Below are positions 10,201-19,724 of a stretch of DNA of 20,735 nucleotides, in pieces. The stretch is taken from assembly GCA_043381765.1 (NCBI GenBank), contig JBHJMP010000009.1, forward strand, positions 1-20,735, in the 5' to 3' direction. Source of the stretch: Collodictyon triciliatum (taxonomy: Eukaryota > CRuMs). A model generated the notes under the pieces. That model saw only the letters and a list, made by a program, of their open reading frames with translations. It made no database searches and was not told the DNA's origin. A program made the position numbers and the translations under genes. Position 1 is the first letter of the stretch, and every line of letters begins with the position of its first letter.

Positions 10201-13200
10201 CAAGTCATGTTTGGCTATTATTTTTCGAAGCATGGAAGCCACCTGTATTACGAATAGAGACATTAACAAGATAAAGCATATTGTATTACCTGAAATGAGA
10301 TGAGTTAATACGAGGAGGGAAGCATATATTTAATAAGGACTTACAGCGACTCGATTTCCTGGTCGAGGTTTTGAATCGCTGTTGAATTGGTCCATTAACG
10401 ACATCAGGGGTTGGATTGTCAAATAAGCCAAAGGAAATTGTGTGCTATTTATTGAAATTATAGAATCGTGTCACCTTACATTGTCGTACGCAATTAATAT
10501 TATTTTCAGAAATTGGCATGGATATATGAAGTATGTAATCAAAAATTACGAGAAATGGTCATAAACGTCGGTGTCTTGCGTGAAAAGGGATACCTCAGGA
10601 AAATTGAACGGGATATAATGTTCATGTTCGGCAAGTATGAGAAGGAATGTCACTTGATATTGCTTTGTCGTTACATGCAGCATATACTCTTCCGTCTAGG
10701 CGAATAAAATTTTTTTTAATTCAATAATTTATTTGAAATAAATAAATGTGCCTGTTTTTTTTTTTAATTTAATATGCAGCATAGCCGGCAACACCCTGTT
10801 GTTTTGATTTATTATCGAAAAAAGATGATAAAACGGTTGCTAGTTACTCACAATTTCTCGAATGACAGAAAAATCAACATGCGGAAGAAGGTCTCTTATG
10901 AAAAAAGCCTAAAAGTTCAGTTGATTTTTTAAAAAAAAATTGTAATTTTTTTAATGTCCCATCTATATTTTGATGCAGGGTGTGTATGGCTTCGTCCACA
11001 TGTTAAGTGGAAAGTGTGGAAAAAAATTCCGAAATGGATCACAGCCAGGATATGTAGACATAAACATATATGCTTTTCAAGGTTACAATCGCCGAGCAAA
11101 ATTTGATGAATGTAAACAAATCTTACAAAGTGAGAATTAAGTTGCCTCACAAGGTTGACATTATCACGTATGTTTTGTGACATTCTCAATGAAAAATTGC
11201 TGGGTGGTGATGGTAAAAGTGAGCTTTGCGTGTGTCCTCAGTACATGAGGGAAAAGTTAAAAAAAAAAAAACCTCGTCAACGTCACCAAGTTTTTACCAA
11301 GAGCTGATAATGTGTATTCTGCTGAAACTGGGTCAGTTTTTGTCGCCTTGTACATGCTTAGCGACTTAATGATAAGTTCGTAAAAGAACCAAGACAGACG
11401 AAGGAAGTTTTGCGAAACAACCGTGGGCTTCTCTCCGTTCTAGAAAATCACCAATTATAAAATGGTATGGAACACGTAAATGTCCTTTTCATCCCGATAA
11501 ACTCGCATATGATTGTATCCAGAGGCTCCATTTTTTAAATAGAAAGGGATATGTCTTACATGTTCTTCGGCAAAGTCCACCCATGCTGTACTCAACAATA
11601 GAAATAGCTCTGGAACTTTGCCATGACAGTTATCAAAGTGATAGTGCACATATTCGCTAAGGAAGGGCGGTTTTTTCTCTGTCACAACACCTAATTTGGA
11701 GCAAATTCTAGATGTATTTGTGTTGGATGGTGTTAAACATAGTTGATGAGGTAGGAAATATAAGGCCTGACGATGGTGGTTATTTGGTGTCAATACATAT
11801 ATATTGGTAGAGATTTACGTGGAAATCATGTTCACTAGATGTCCGAATAAGCGACTAGACATTTCTCGCGGAACGCTGTCCATGAGAATGAATGTTCTGT
11901 GTTCATGAAAGATAACAGCATTAAAAAAAATGGGTATGGTAGGGAAGAGTTTGAATGCAAAATACAAACTGATTTATAATGATTGGTAGAAATCTTGTGC
12001 AGGTCGAATGCGCCTGTGCCAAGGCGGCCAGTGTCTTTGAAAGGAATAATGCTTAATAATCGTATGGAAAAAAACATACTACGGTGTATGCTTTGCACAG
12101 CCAATTTTAAACAATTGGTTGTCATTAATAATTTAACAAATTTATTCATTCTTCCTTCTTTGGGGGTATGTATCAACATTGGAATATTTATAGAGGGTTG
12201 ACTCTTACCGACTCAACTGAGGCATCCCCAGAATGCGGGTTCTGTATGAGTGCTTGTGATTGGTCGAAAAAAGATAGAAGCTTACGGTCTAGTTCATGAT
12301 AAAGTAATTCTCTTTTAATAAATATAATCTCATCAGACTCATTGTTCAATTCATCATATCACATCGATATCAATAGGAAAATCCAAAGTCTACCTTGTGG
12401 GTAGATGCTTGACACGACACGCGTTTTGAGACTAAACACAGGCTTTTGTTTGTCTACCCACATGATACGGCTCTGAGTTGAAATTGTTTAAGCAAAGGTT
12501 AATTTCATATTACAAATGTAGTCTTTTTTAAAATAATAATACTAACATGAACAATCTAACATATTTAGAACTTTTTTTTTTGCCAAGCACCGATACAAAA
12601 ATATGAACCTGAATTACATGACTACACTCACCTTGACTCGTTCATCAAAGTAAAATGGTTTGTATTCCGTAGCTACTGGTAATTCTTGAGTTTCATCATC
12701 AATCCTTTATTCAAAAAAAAAGAAAGGAATCGCTTATCATGTGCCCTTGCGTTGCCATCAGATTTGACGATATTTTATCGTTTAGAGTGATAAATATGGA
12801 CGCTTACATTCCAGCAGAATACAGCGGGAGCCATGCATACCCAACAGGACTCTAAAAGGAGGAAATACAAGGGATAAATAATAATGCCTAACAGTGAAAC
12901 AATAATCTAGGAAAAAGAAAAGGAAAAAGAAAAACAAAAACAAAAACAAAAACAAAAACAAAAACAAAAACAAAAACAAAAACAAAAACAAAAACAAAAA
13001 CAAAAACAAAAACAAAAACAAAAACAAAAACAAAAAGAATAGGAATAGGACAATAAAAGTAAAGAGATGTCGTTTTGCGTTGGCGTTACTTCTACAGTAG
13101 CCTTGGCTTCTTTCTCTGATGACTTGCACTTCACGTGAAGAAAGGTAAAGAATATGTGGTGCTTTGGGAATTGAGTTCAGTGTCATTTTCAACGATTGAA

Positions 13201-16200
13201 TGGTAAGGTAAAATGAAGGCTTTTAGCTGGTAATTATACTTTGATTTATGGTTTCATCTAAGATATTAGGCTCATTTAATTAAGGATAATGAAAAACGAT
13301 TGTGTGGAATTATTATTATATTCGATAAAAATCAAATAAACCTTTTCATGTAGTGGGAACGGTAACCTGATTTTGATCTCATCATGAAACTAGTATTTAT
13401 TTAAGCTAATGAACTACAAATATACTATAAAGATTCTGAGACTTTTGACGGTTCAATTTGTTACGCGTGCATAAGGTTAAAAATTTTAATTTTTAAAGAA
13501 GTAATGTGAAAGGGATTGGACTCCTTTCTTTGAGCAGATGCATCAATTTTTATTTAAAAAATAAAATACGTTTGGTGCTTTTTCGTGGTAAATAACGTGT
13601 GTGTTTTCGTAAGTTTTGAAGCTTTGGTCAGAGCTTCGTCCGAAGATGAACTAAGTTAGATTTTTTTAATTATACTATTTATTCTTGACATTCTAGTGTA
13701 GATGCGATTTCTTTCTTGACCTATATAACAAAAAATAAAAATAAATTACAAATGTCAAAATACCGTACCGTCCCAAGAGTTGCCGTCTCTTCTGCCATAT
13801 CATTTGAACGTAATTCTACTCGAACACAAATATTCCGGCAACTTCCAGGAGCCTAGTAGTACCAAATTATTTGTATATGGATATATAGATATAAATATAA
13901 ATAATCGTTAGAATTTCTATTACTTTAAAAGTTTGACTCACTGTTCTATTTGAAAAGTTGACTGAAAGTGGGTATATGTATAGATAGTTGTAGAATGACG
14001 TGTGAAAATGGCTCCATGTGGAGGGAAAGTTGGCGATTTCGCGAATTGTTTCCGACTGTCCCTATTTTGCAGGCGTACCAAATGGAGTAAACAAGATATG
14101 TATACTTGGGGTCGGATTATAATGGAAAGGCTTCATTTTTATGGATTAAACGGAAGGAATGATAGTGACTCATTATAAATAAAGTTCATTACAGAGCCAG
14201 AGATACTCAATGAAAGTGGTGTCTGTGAAGGAGTGGAGCCAGTGTTTGGACGGTAAGTCTGCACAGGTAGGTATGATGGGTCGAACGTGAAGGGCATAAC
14301 AAGATTGTCGCTGACCGGTCGTATCCTTGGTTGTTGTTATTATTGTTATTATTATTTTCAGCGCCATTTACAATAAAATGTGCGAATATCTGGGAATGTA
14401 TAGATATAGAGAAATAAGAGAAATAAAATATGAGAGGATGCATGTGCCAGACAAGGCATACATCGACTTTTGGTTGAATTGGTAATAGGGGGTACACAAT
14501 CTTTGCTTTTGAGGCTACCTTAGTCGAATGCTTCCGTTGATTTGGTGGAGAGACTTTGAGGCTCTTGCCTTCAAATCATTAAATAAATACATAGGAATAA
14601 AGAATGAAGGAGGGATTAATATAAAGAATAGAGGTATAGCCCAATATCTACGAATAGCCGAAAAACTTAAATCTGAACACTACACAATGTCCATCTTTAG
14701 GAAAGGAGAAAAGAAAATAGACCATTCTTTTGACAAAATTGGGCTACCTTATCACTCAAGGAGTCTAATATGAATTCTTCAGTACAATCATTTCGTGCGT
14801 GATAGAGTTGTTCGATTGAGATTAATCCTTCTCGAAGAGCTATTGAACCGTCAGACTCTGTGTAAAGTGGCGCAGCACCCCAACAGAATGATTGCCTAAA
14901 AAATCATTACAGTTTTATTTATTTTTGATATTAAAAGTAGCGCTTGGAATCAGAAAGACAGAATGGTTATGGTTATTATATTCACTTTAATAACTATAAC
15001 ACTCAAGTAAACCTGAATGCTCCAAGTTTCTCGCATGCCTCTTGCATTCTGGGAGCAGTTTTAGACTAGGAGAAGGATTTTTGTATAAATCTATCGAGTT
15101 CTTTCTTAAATTGTTTCGAGAAGAGCTCTTACAGAGTAATTTCCACAGTAGGGTTTGATGGCTTCGTTCGGATCGCCATATAAGACCTTCTCAGTTCGAA
15201 GAAGCAAGACTACATTAGAATTAGGATTTATAACCCGAAATAGCGCACGTCTAGACTTCGTTTCCGGATCCGAGAAGCTCTGTATTATGTGATTATCATT
15301 AAGCAATCTATTAGAGTGACAATGGCTTTACTATGGATTACAACTTTGCTCAAACAGAATGAAACATATATTGCGTTTCGTTTTTTTTTCCAGTTAGTTC
15401 GATTAGCTACCCTGTAAGGCAGATAACTCAACACTGTATCAGAGGCCAGATCAAAGTGGAAATTCTCTGTCAGTTTCTACATTTATAAATCATCATGAGT
15501 TGTCAATGGTAAAAGTAAATGAAGACGTTTTTATTCGAAAGAGAAAGCAATAAAGTACATAATATGGCACATGATAGAAAAATACCTGACGGGAGGCAAC
15601 GTCGTACAGACACATTGTGCAAAAAACTGGCTCTAGCTCGGGGATATCGAACGAAAGAGTCAGACACTCAATAAGGACTTGTGACCCGCTATATTGAAAT
15701 AATCGATGAATATCAAGTCATCTCCTTTTTTTTCGTTAATTTTTTTAAAATAAATTTTGTGCTATACAAACTTGACAGGGTCTGTTGGAAACTCTGGGGT
15801 TAAGCGCTCCGTATCGGTGGACGTACCTGTAAGATTTGCATTGTTTAAATTTAACGGGTTGGTTTATGATTGATTTATCATTTGGTTACTACTAATATAA
15901 TTTATTTCAAATAATATGTTGGAAAATACCTCTGCTCATTATGTCGTCCGGGTCGTATAGGTGCATTATTCTGGGGACAGGAGAATTCGACCAAACCTAA
16001 TGCAAAATACAAGATTCAAGAATGTCACTTCGCTTCTTTCTAAACAAACAACCAGTATTCAAAAAAAAATTCACTCTTTTTTCTGATGACATTATATCGC
16101 AAGTATTGCATGTAATCAAGCTCCACCTGAACAAGTGATTGAATGGATGATAGGTATGGAAAAATCTGAAAAAATGTATTATTGGCAGAGTCAAGGGAAT

Positions 16201-17190
16201 GGTCAGATGGCTCTTTGTCAAAATCGAAGCTTTGGTCCACAAAATCATCAGCTTTTTTCCTTAAAGATTGCGGATTATTTTCTTTAGAAAAGAGAACATG
16301 TGATTCATACAGATATTCAGAATAAACTGTGTTTTAGATTGCTCTCATAGAGTGGTTTCTACTGTATTGACATGTTTCCGAGGCTGAATGAAAAGTAGTG
16401 ATAATTTGAGCCTTTACTTCCCCCCAGCAGTAAGCATGTCAGTCATTGTGTAGTACGACTCGTACGTGCGTTGGATGATTGTGTAATCGCTCATATAGTA
16501 ATTCAGGCATTCCTTAAAGAATGATGGCAGTGTCTCCACATCAACACCCTAAAAAAAAAACAAGTCAAAAGCATATAAAAAGGAATGGAGCAAAAAGAGA
16601 AATCCGTGACTCAGATTTTCCATCCTGAAAAAAAATTTGGGGTTTAAGATTTATTGGAATGATGAATAATAAGTTTAAAATATTTAGACCTTCGGTATAG
16701 TGTCTCCTACGCGGTTGAATCTACAAGACATAGAATTGAGAGTGAGAAAGTATTTATTTTTTCTTGATAGGCAACGAAAAAAGAAAAATGACTAAAAGAA
16801 TTAAAAGCACAGACTACGCTGGCTCTAATCCTCAACTATGTTGAAATATCCGCACATAATGCTACCCTTGTTTAATATATGTTTTTTCTTTCTTGGGGTT
16901 ACTTTCGGGTTTATGAAAGCATGATTGAAAAGAAAAGGAGGTGGAGAAAGGAGGAAAACAAGCAAGAAAAATAAATACCTGGGCAGCTTTTTGACGACGA
17001 TGTCATCATCGGGTAGTCTGACTCTTTTTGCAGGGCTGGAAACAAGCGCAGCCTCCACTCTGAGTCTCCTTTCAAATTCCTCATACGGCGGCAACTCGGG
17101 TGTTTTCTCAACCACAATTCGTTGAGTCGACAGGCGAAAGCTGCGTCGGAATTCACGCGAGCTCATCTGCTTACACAACATGGAACCCAT
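2281..17190 (-). CDS. DOCK-family (zizimin, DOCK-C/D type) Rho-GTPase exchange factor, about 58 exons
   Basis: DOCK proteins catalyse GDP-to-GTP exchange on Rac/Cdc42 through DHR-2 and bind phosphoinositides through DHR-1, acting at membranes in actin control. I chained exons by reading frame and splice phase from ATG 17190 to TGA 2281. The exons add to 5874 nt (1957 residues), near the usual length of roughly 2000 for DOCK6-11. Family hallmarks appear in the expected order: the N-terminal DOCK region, the ELEPVF...LYDV and LTENFHFDL block, DHR-1, a helical centre, then DHR-2 with [33 protein letters not shown] and LVQVNAGVLA. No PH domain is visible at the N-terminus, so the architecture is closer to DOCK-C, while QVNAG in DHR-2 recalls DOCK9-11. 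Mean exon length is about 100 nt and introns average about 160. Exon coordinates are in the block entries below. Least certain are the donors of exons 4 and 42 and the acceptor of exon 14. Confidence 0.95.
2455..2814. repeat. GTGA tetranucleotide microsatellite with assembly gap
   Basis: GTGA units run on both sides of 100 N (2560-2659), with a small GAGAGAGA interruption at about 2743-2754. The array lies in the last DOCK intron (2440-2835), where the sense strand reads TCAC. The gap size is evidently a placeholder, so the true array length is unknown. The Ser-Leu-Thr-His reading frame across it is a repeat translation. Confidence 0.95.
3228..3262. repeat. AAAAAAC tract in DOCK intron
   Basis: Four A-runs separated by single C residues lie about 30 bp upstream, in gene sense, of the exon 56 acceptor (TTTGCAG at 3201-3207). 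In sense it reads GTTTTTTTT, so it may serve as an extended polypyrimidine tract. Confidence 0.7.
4153..4404. repeat. AAAAG microsatellite filling the start of a DOCK intron
   Basis: Tandem AAAAG with variants (AAAAAG, AAAAC) covers about 250 bp. In gene sense it is TTTTC-rich and begins at the very 5' splice site of exon 53, whose donor reads AAG/GTTTTTTC. The lysine-rich and Phe/Ser-rich reading frames here are translations of the repeat. Confidence 0.9.
5107..5277. repeat. AAAGGATA / AAAGGATT minisatellite in DOCK intron
   Basis: About 20 octamer units occur in ordered blocks: AAAGGATA, then AAAGGATT, then AAAGGATA again, ending in a poly-A run. In gene sense the poly-T directly follows the donor of exon 50 (AAG/GTTTTTTTTTT). 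The block order suggests expansion from internal variant units. Confidence 0.9.
5675..5985. repeat. AAAAATGT octamer minisatellite in DOCK intron
   Basis: About 38 copies of AAAAATGT occur, with variants AAGAATGT, AGAAATGT, CAAAATGT and AAAAATGC. It occupies the 3' part of the intron between exons 48 and 49 and ends in the acceptor TTTTCCAG. In gene sense it is ACATTTTT. The HFYIFTFL reading frames are repeat translations. Confidence 0.92.
6835..12472 (-). other. DOCK gene block D: central helical region, exons 21-45
   Basis: Exons are 12394-12472, 12209-12288, 11970-12034, 11819-11896, 11560-11707, 11273-11439, 11127-11199, 10852-10908, 10594-10695, 10345-10444, 10132-10289, 9871-10010, 9722-9794, 9544-9627, 9294-9467, 9112-9171, 8717-8807, 8482-8630, 8209-8292, 8015-8101, 7735-7857, 7547-7597, 7342-7443, 7046-7210 and 6835-6939, about residues 617-1482. 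This is the ARM-like scaffold between the two DHR domains. Landmarks are [33 protein letters not shown] (DOCK7 WFFFELMVKSM), [30 protein letters not shown] and [15 protein letters not shown]. The last ten exons are mostly phase 0 and less conserved, so their edges are softer. Confidence 0.85.
8866..9082. repeat. GGAAAAAA minisatellite in DOCK intron
   Basis: About 24 octamers GGAAAAAA occur, with GGAAAACA variants in the middle, between exons 36 and 37. In gene sense it is TTTTTTCC. The tract is flanked by ordinary AT-rich intron sequence and lies about 30 bp after the donor. Confidence 0.9.
12632..14325 (-). other. DOCK gene block C: DHR-1 (C2-like) domain, exons 13-20
   Basis: Exons are 14193-14325, 13942-14061, 13769-13852, 13570-13650, 13342-13389, 13090-13161, 12808-12851 and 12632-12704, about residues 399-617. 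DHR-1 is the phosphoinositide-binding C2-like module. Recognisable strands include [71 protein letters not shown] and [15 protein letters not shown]. These match DOCK7-type LLYIYPQSLNF, GSARNITVKVQF, VIFGKSS, FHEEIKVKLP, LLFTFYHVSC and TPVGYTWIPM. Each exon carries roughly one or two beta strands. Confidence 0.94.
12912..13037. repeat. AAAAAC hexamer microsatellite in DOCK intron
   Basis: About 20 near-perfect AAAAAC units, flanked by AAAAAG variants, lie between exons 18 and 19. In gene sense the tract reads GTTTTT, which is T-rich with G. Confidence 0.9.
14519..15688 (-). other. DOCK gene block B: conserved pre-DHR-1 region, exons 7-12
   Basis: Exons are 15586-15688, 15411-15476, 15133-15279, 15013-15065, 14748-14895 and 14519-14568, about residues 210-398. 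Diagnostic strings are [50 protein letters not shown] followed by KVLYGD, and [11 protein letters not shown]. They align by eye with the DOCK6-8 stretch reading IEPIF..LALYDVKEKK, ISENFYFDLN, FLVIKLEKVLQQGD and FCQRLGKYR. All six junctions keep phase with GT donors and AG acceptors. Confidence 0.92.
15772..17190 (-). other. DOCK gene block A: N-terminal DOCK region, exons 1-6
   Basis: Exons are 16979-17190, 16690-16720, 16418-16548, 16127-16259, 15930-15996 and 15772-15826, covering about residues 1-209. The first ATG in the open frame is at 17190; a second lies at 17181. The [11 protein letters not shown] and [13 protein letters not shown] segments fit the N-terminal domain of DOCK-C/D proteins (DUF3398-like). 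[20 protein letters not shown] matches the helical segment that in DOCK7 contains CIRSYTEDWAIVIRKYH. Exon 2 is only 31 nt. The donor of exon 4 is taken as CAG/GTGGAG because it keeps phase; a longer exon is possible. Confidence 0.82.
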
Positions 17191-17819
17191 TCAGTAAAAG
17201 ACCAGGAATAAGGAAAGAGGGAGGCGGATCTTTTTTTTTCTTTTTGGCTCGTCATTTTATCGCATAACGCCGTATTTGCCATTGTATGGTTAAGTTTTCA
17301 CAGCATTTCGCTAAACAGAAAACATATATGCTGTAAAAAGGAGCGTTTGAAGGAAAAAAGATAAAGAAGCGAGACCGAGGCCATATCATTGTGCTTTCTG
17401 TTTGAACATGTATCGTCAGGGAGCCGCTCTCGCTGGAGCCGGCCACAGTCACAAAAAGAAAGAAAAGAAAGAAAAGAAAGAAAAGAAAGAAAAGAAAGAA
17501 AAGAAAGAAAAGAAAGAAAAGAAAGAAAAGAAAGAAAAGAAAGAAAAGAAAGAAAGAAAGAGAGAAAGAAAGAAAGAAAGAGGATAACGAAACAGAAGGC
17601 GGCTTGCGAGAGAAAAATGAAGAATTTGGTCGCCTGATCAATGGTAATCGACAAGCGAAATGATCCAAATCAGAAAGCTCTTGGATTCACGCATTCTTAC
17701 ACAACTGCACAAGAAAAAGAAAAAAATGAAAAAATGAAAAAAGAAAAAATGAAAAAAGAAAAGAAAAGATGAAAGAAAGGAAAAGAAAAAAAGGAAGGAA
17801 AATGAAGAAAAAAGATAAA
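17191..17819. other. divergent intergenic region with AAAG repeats
   Basis: This is the region between the DOCK start (minus) and the small plus-strand gene, so it probably holds both promoters and 5' UTRs. It contains an AAAGAAAAG/AAAG array at about 17449-17580 and AAAAATGAAAAAAG repeats at about 17715-17770. Two GC-richer islands (17360-17450 and 17583-17650) could be unrecognised short exons or UTR. The second can be read DNETEGGLREKNEEFGRLIN before a GGTAATCG donor-like site, but I found no in-phase partner. No TATA box is convincing. Confidence 0.5.
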
Positions 17820-18311
17820 ATGCCTCCATCACCCATTCCTCATTCCAGGGTAGAACCACAAAGCAGAAAACACAAAACACGCTCCTCCAAGAACAGGATG
17901 AGCGCCGCAGACGAGGCCTCAAGCGCCATCGAAATGGAAGCCCAGCTGCTTATTGATCAACACCGCTCCGTCTGCGAGAGAATGGAGTTGGTGCATCGCG
18001 AAGAGCAGCAAAGGCAGCAGCAGATCATTGCCGAGCGCCTGCGGCTTCGCAGACACAGAGCCCGACAAACAACAGCAACAACAGCGACAACAGCAACAAC
18101 AGCAACAACAGCAACAACAGCAACAACAGACAGCGACTGCCGCGTGGGCTCCGAAAAGTGGGCCGCGCTTGACGAGACGCAGCAGCAACGCATTCTCGCA
18201 CAGCGTTCCGAAGCCTTCCTTGCCCAGCTGGATGCCAGCACAAGCGAGGATGAAGGCGAGGACAAGCCGCCTCGGAAGCCCAAGTCGTGCGCAGTGTCAG
18301 GCAACGGGTGA
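17820..18311 (+). CDS. small charged coiled-coil protein, unknown function
   Basis: The frame opens at 17769 within repeat DNA. I prefer ATG 17820 (163 residues), with ATG 17898 as the alternative (137 residues, MSAADEASSA). After a basic Ser/Pro-rich start comes a long predicted helix rich in Glu, Arg and Gln (QLLIDQHRSVCERMELVHRE, EEQQRQQQIIAERLRLRRHR), probably a coiled coil. A Thr-Ala-Thr tract encoded by ACAACAGCA repeats follows, then a second helix (KWAALDETQQQRILAQRSEA) and an acidic-then-basic tail ending at TGA. Base composition is GC-richer than the repeats around it, and the amino-acid pattern is gene-like in only this frame. I recognise no family. It could be spliced further upstream or after the GGTGAAG near its stop. 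Confidence 0.6.
   Translation: MPPSPIPHSRVEPQSRKHKTRSSKNRMSAADEASSAIEMEAQLLIDQHRSVCERMELVHREEQQRQQQIIAERLRLRRHRARQTTATTATTATTATTATTATTDSDCRVGSEKWAALDETQQQRILAQRSEAFLAQLDASTSEDEGEDKPPRKPKSCAVSGNG
18064..18131 (+). repeat. CAACAG/CAGCAA coding microsatellite
   Basis: Tandem ACAACAGCA-type units lie inside the small coiled-coil gene. The frame used gives Thr-Thr-Ala repeats. The next frame would give poly-Gln, and the opposite strand Val-Ala or Cys/Leu runs. Confidence 0.85.
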
Positions 18312-18650
18312 AGCCCCATCGCGAGGCCAGGCCGCAGCTCTCATATCGCTTGGCTGCATTTCCCTTCCAAAGTGCGCGTTGGTGGCAGGGCTCTTGCACA
18401 TCGCTTTGCTAAAACAAAAACAACAACAAGAACAAGAAGAAGAAAAAAAGAAGATAATCTGAAGGCTGCTTGTTATACCATCGTCGCCATGACGCTCTGG
18501 CAACCTGCCTTTCATGCATCCCCCACTCCAAATTGTTTTCTCCCTGCTTCTTGTAAGTATAAAGAAACAAGGCGTCTTTGCATAATCTGGAAGTGAGGGG
18601 GAGGTTGAGCGAGAGCAGGATGAATCCAATGACCAACAGTTTTATCTCGA
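18312..18650. other. convergent intergenic region
   Basis: The region lies between the stop of the plus-strand coiled-coil gene and the stop of the minus-strand ciliary-like gene, so both 3' UTRs fall here. An ACAACAAGAAGAAGAAAA purine tract lies near 18412-18455. The first 100 bp are GC-rich and in one frame continue open, but with no recognisable protein pattern. I see no further gene. Confidence 0.5.
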
Positions 18651-18884
18651 TTAGTTGAAGTTGCTGCCGTATGTGGTCGCGCCCATGTTGTGCTGCTTGG
18701 CTCCGCGATCGTTGACCACCGAGACCGGCTTGTATCCCGTGTATCCAGGCACATCCTGCAAACTAGCGCAGGAACGAGGCAATTAGATAATCAGCCAGCA
18801 CGCACATACAGAAAGCCTGCAATCAAAAAGAAAGTCATGTGAACCTCACCCACCAATACACAAGATAACCAAAGAAGAGAGGGA

Positions 18885-18960
<76 letters not shown>

Positions 18961-19724
18961 AAAAAGAACTGTGTCTCGAGCGCATCCGTCTTATTGACCG
19001 GCCGAGTTGCGATGCCCGCAGCCTGACTCGTGGCGTACTCATTCTGGTCCGACTGCGGGATGAATCCGGCATAGTTCGGCACATGGGCGGTGGCCTTTGT
19101 CGTGCCATGGCTACACAAAAAGCATCACAGAGTCAGAGGAGCGACACAAACTGGAAGAGATACGAAAACATCTGAAGTATTTGCATGTCAAAATAATAAC
19201 AGTAACAATAATAAAAATAGAAATAATAGAAAGGAATAAAGAAGAAGAAATAAAGGGAGGCTAATGAAAAAAGGCCGGCCCAGGAGTTACAAGAGATCGG
19301 CAGTGGCTGCGTTGTGGTTGACGTGCGCCGGGTGGGCCGGGTCGTAGTCGTGGGGGCTCGAGCGGAAGTGGCCGAATTCGCGAACGTAGGAGGACGGCGG
19401 CGTGGGCGACAGCAGCGGCGAAGGGCGCGCAATGCCGTCCTGCCAGGGTGGCTGCCCGCCCCGCAGATAGTGCGGCTCCACAGGCGCCCCGTCCCGTGCC
19501 GTGCGGGCCTCTGCGCTCAGCGTCGCGTGGGCCGTGGACAGTCGACCGGCCATGCTGTGGTGTGGCACGTCCACTTTGTCTGTTGGTCGTGCCGTGTGGT
19601 GCGGCTCCCGCGACTGGCGCAGCGCCGGTGAGTCTGGGTTGATCCGTGCGTGCGGCTCAAAGTGTTCCACGCGCGTGGCAAAGTCTGTGTGCTGCGTCGT
19701 TTCGAAGGTCCCGCGATTCAGCAT
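18651..19724 (-). CDS. putative ciliary microtubule inner protein-like protein, three exons
   Basis: Exons are 19291-19724, 18970-19110 and 18651-18762, totalling 687 nt and 228 residues, ending in TAA. Intron 1 is clear (GTAACT donor, TGTGTAG acceptor, phase 2). Intron 2 has a weak donor, CACA/GTTCTTTT, running straight into a GAAA repeat, with acceptor GCGCTAG. Residues 1-144 are rich in His, Pro, Arg and Thr with short aromatic motifs (GTFETTQHTDF, RVEHFEPHAR, SSYVREFGHF). Exons 2 and 3 each carry a copy of one motif, HVPNYAGFIP and DVPGYTGYKP. Such short, His/Pro-rich proteins with repeated PGYxGxxP motifs recall the CIMIP2 (FAM166) group of microtubule inner proteins. I see this only as a motif resemblance. 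The neighbouring SPEF2-like gene favours a ciliary role. Confidence 0.7.
18882..18963. repeat. GAAA tetranucleotide microsatellite in an intron
   Basis: About 20 uninterrupted GAAA units occur, TTTC in the sense of the host gene, beginning within about 7 bp of the proposed 5' splice site of intron 2 of the ciliary-like gene. Confidence 0.9.

Noticed and set aside
10513-10707. Plus-strand 64-residue reading frame with ordinary-looking composition
   Set aside because: It is antisense to a DOCK exon (10594-10695) whose [10 protein letters not shown] segment matches the family and whose phase fits its neighbours.
12782-13192. Minus-strand Phe/Leu/Cys-rich frames
   Set aside because: Driven by the AAAAAC repeat. 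The real exons are 13090-13161 and 12808-12851, in different frames.
17389-17637. Plus-strand frames beginning MYRQGAALAGAGHSH and running into Lys/Glu repeats
   Set aside because: The start looks coding, but it leads only into an AAAG repeat and no in-phase downstream exon was found.
17953-18462. Alternative frame with a poly-Gln tract and a Lys/Gln-rich end
   Set aside because: It overlaps the better frame ending at 18311, whose helices before and after the repeat have consistent coiled-coil character.
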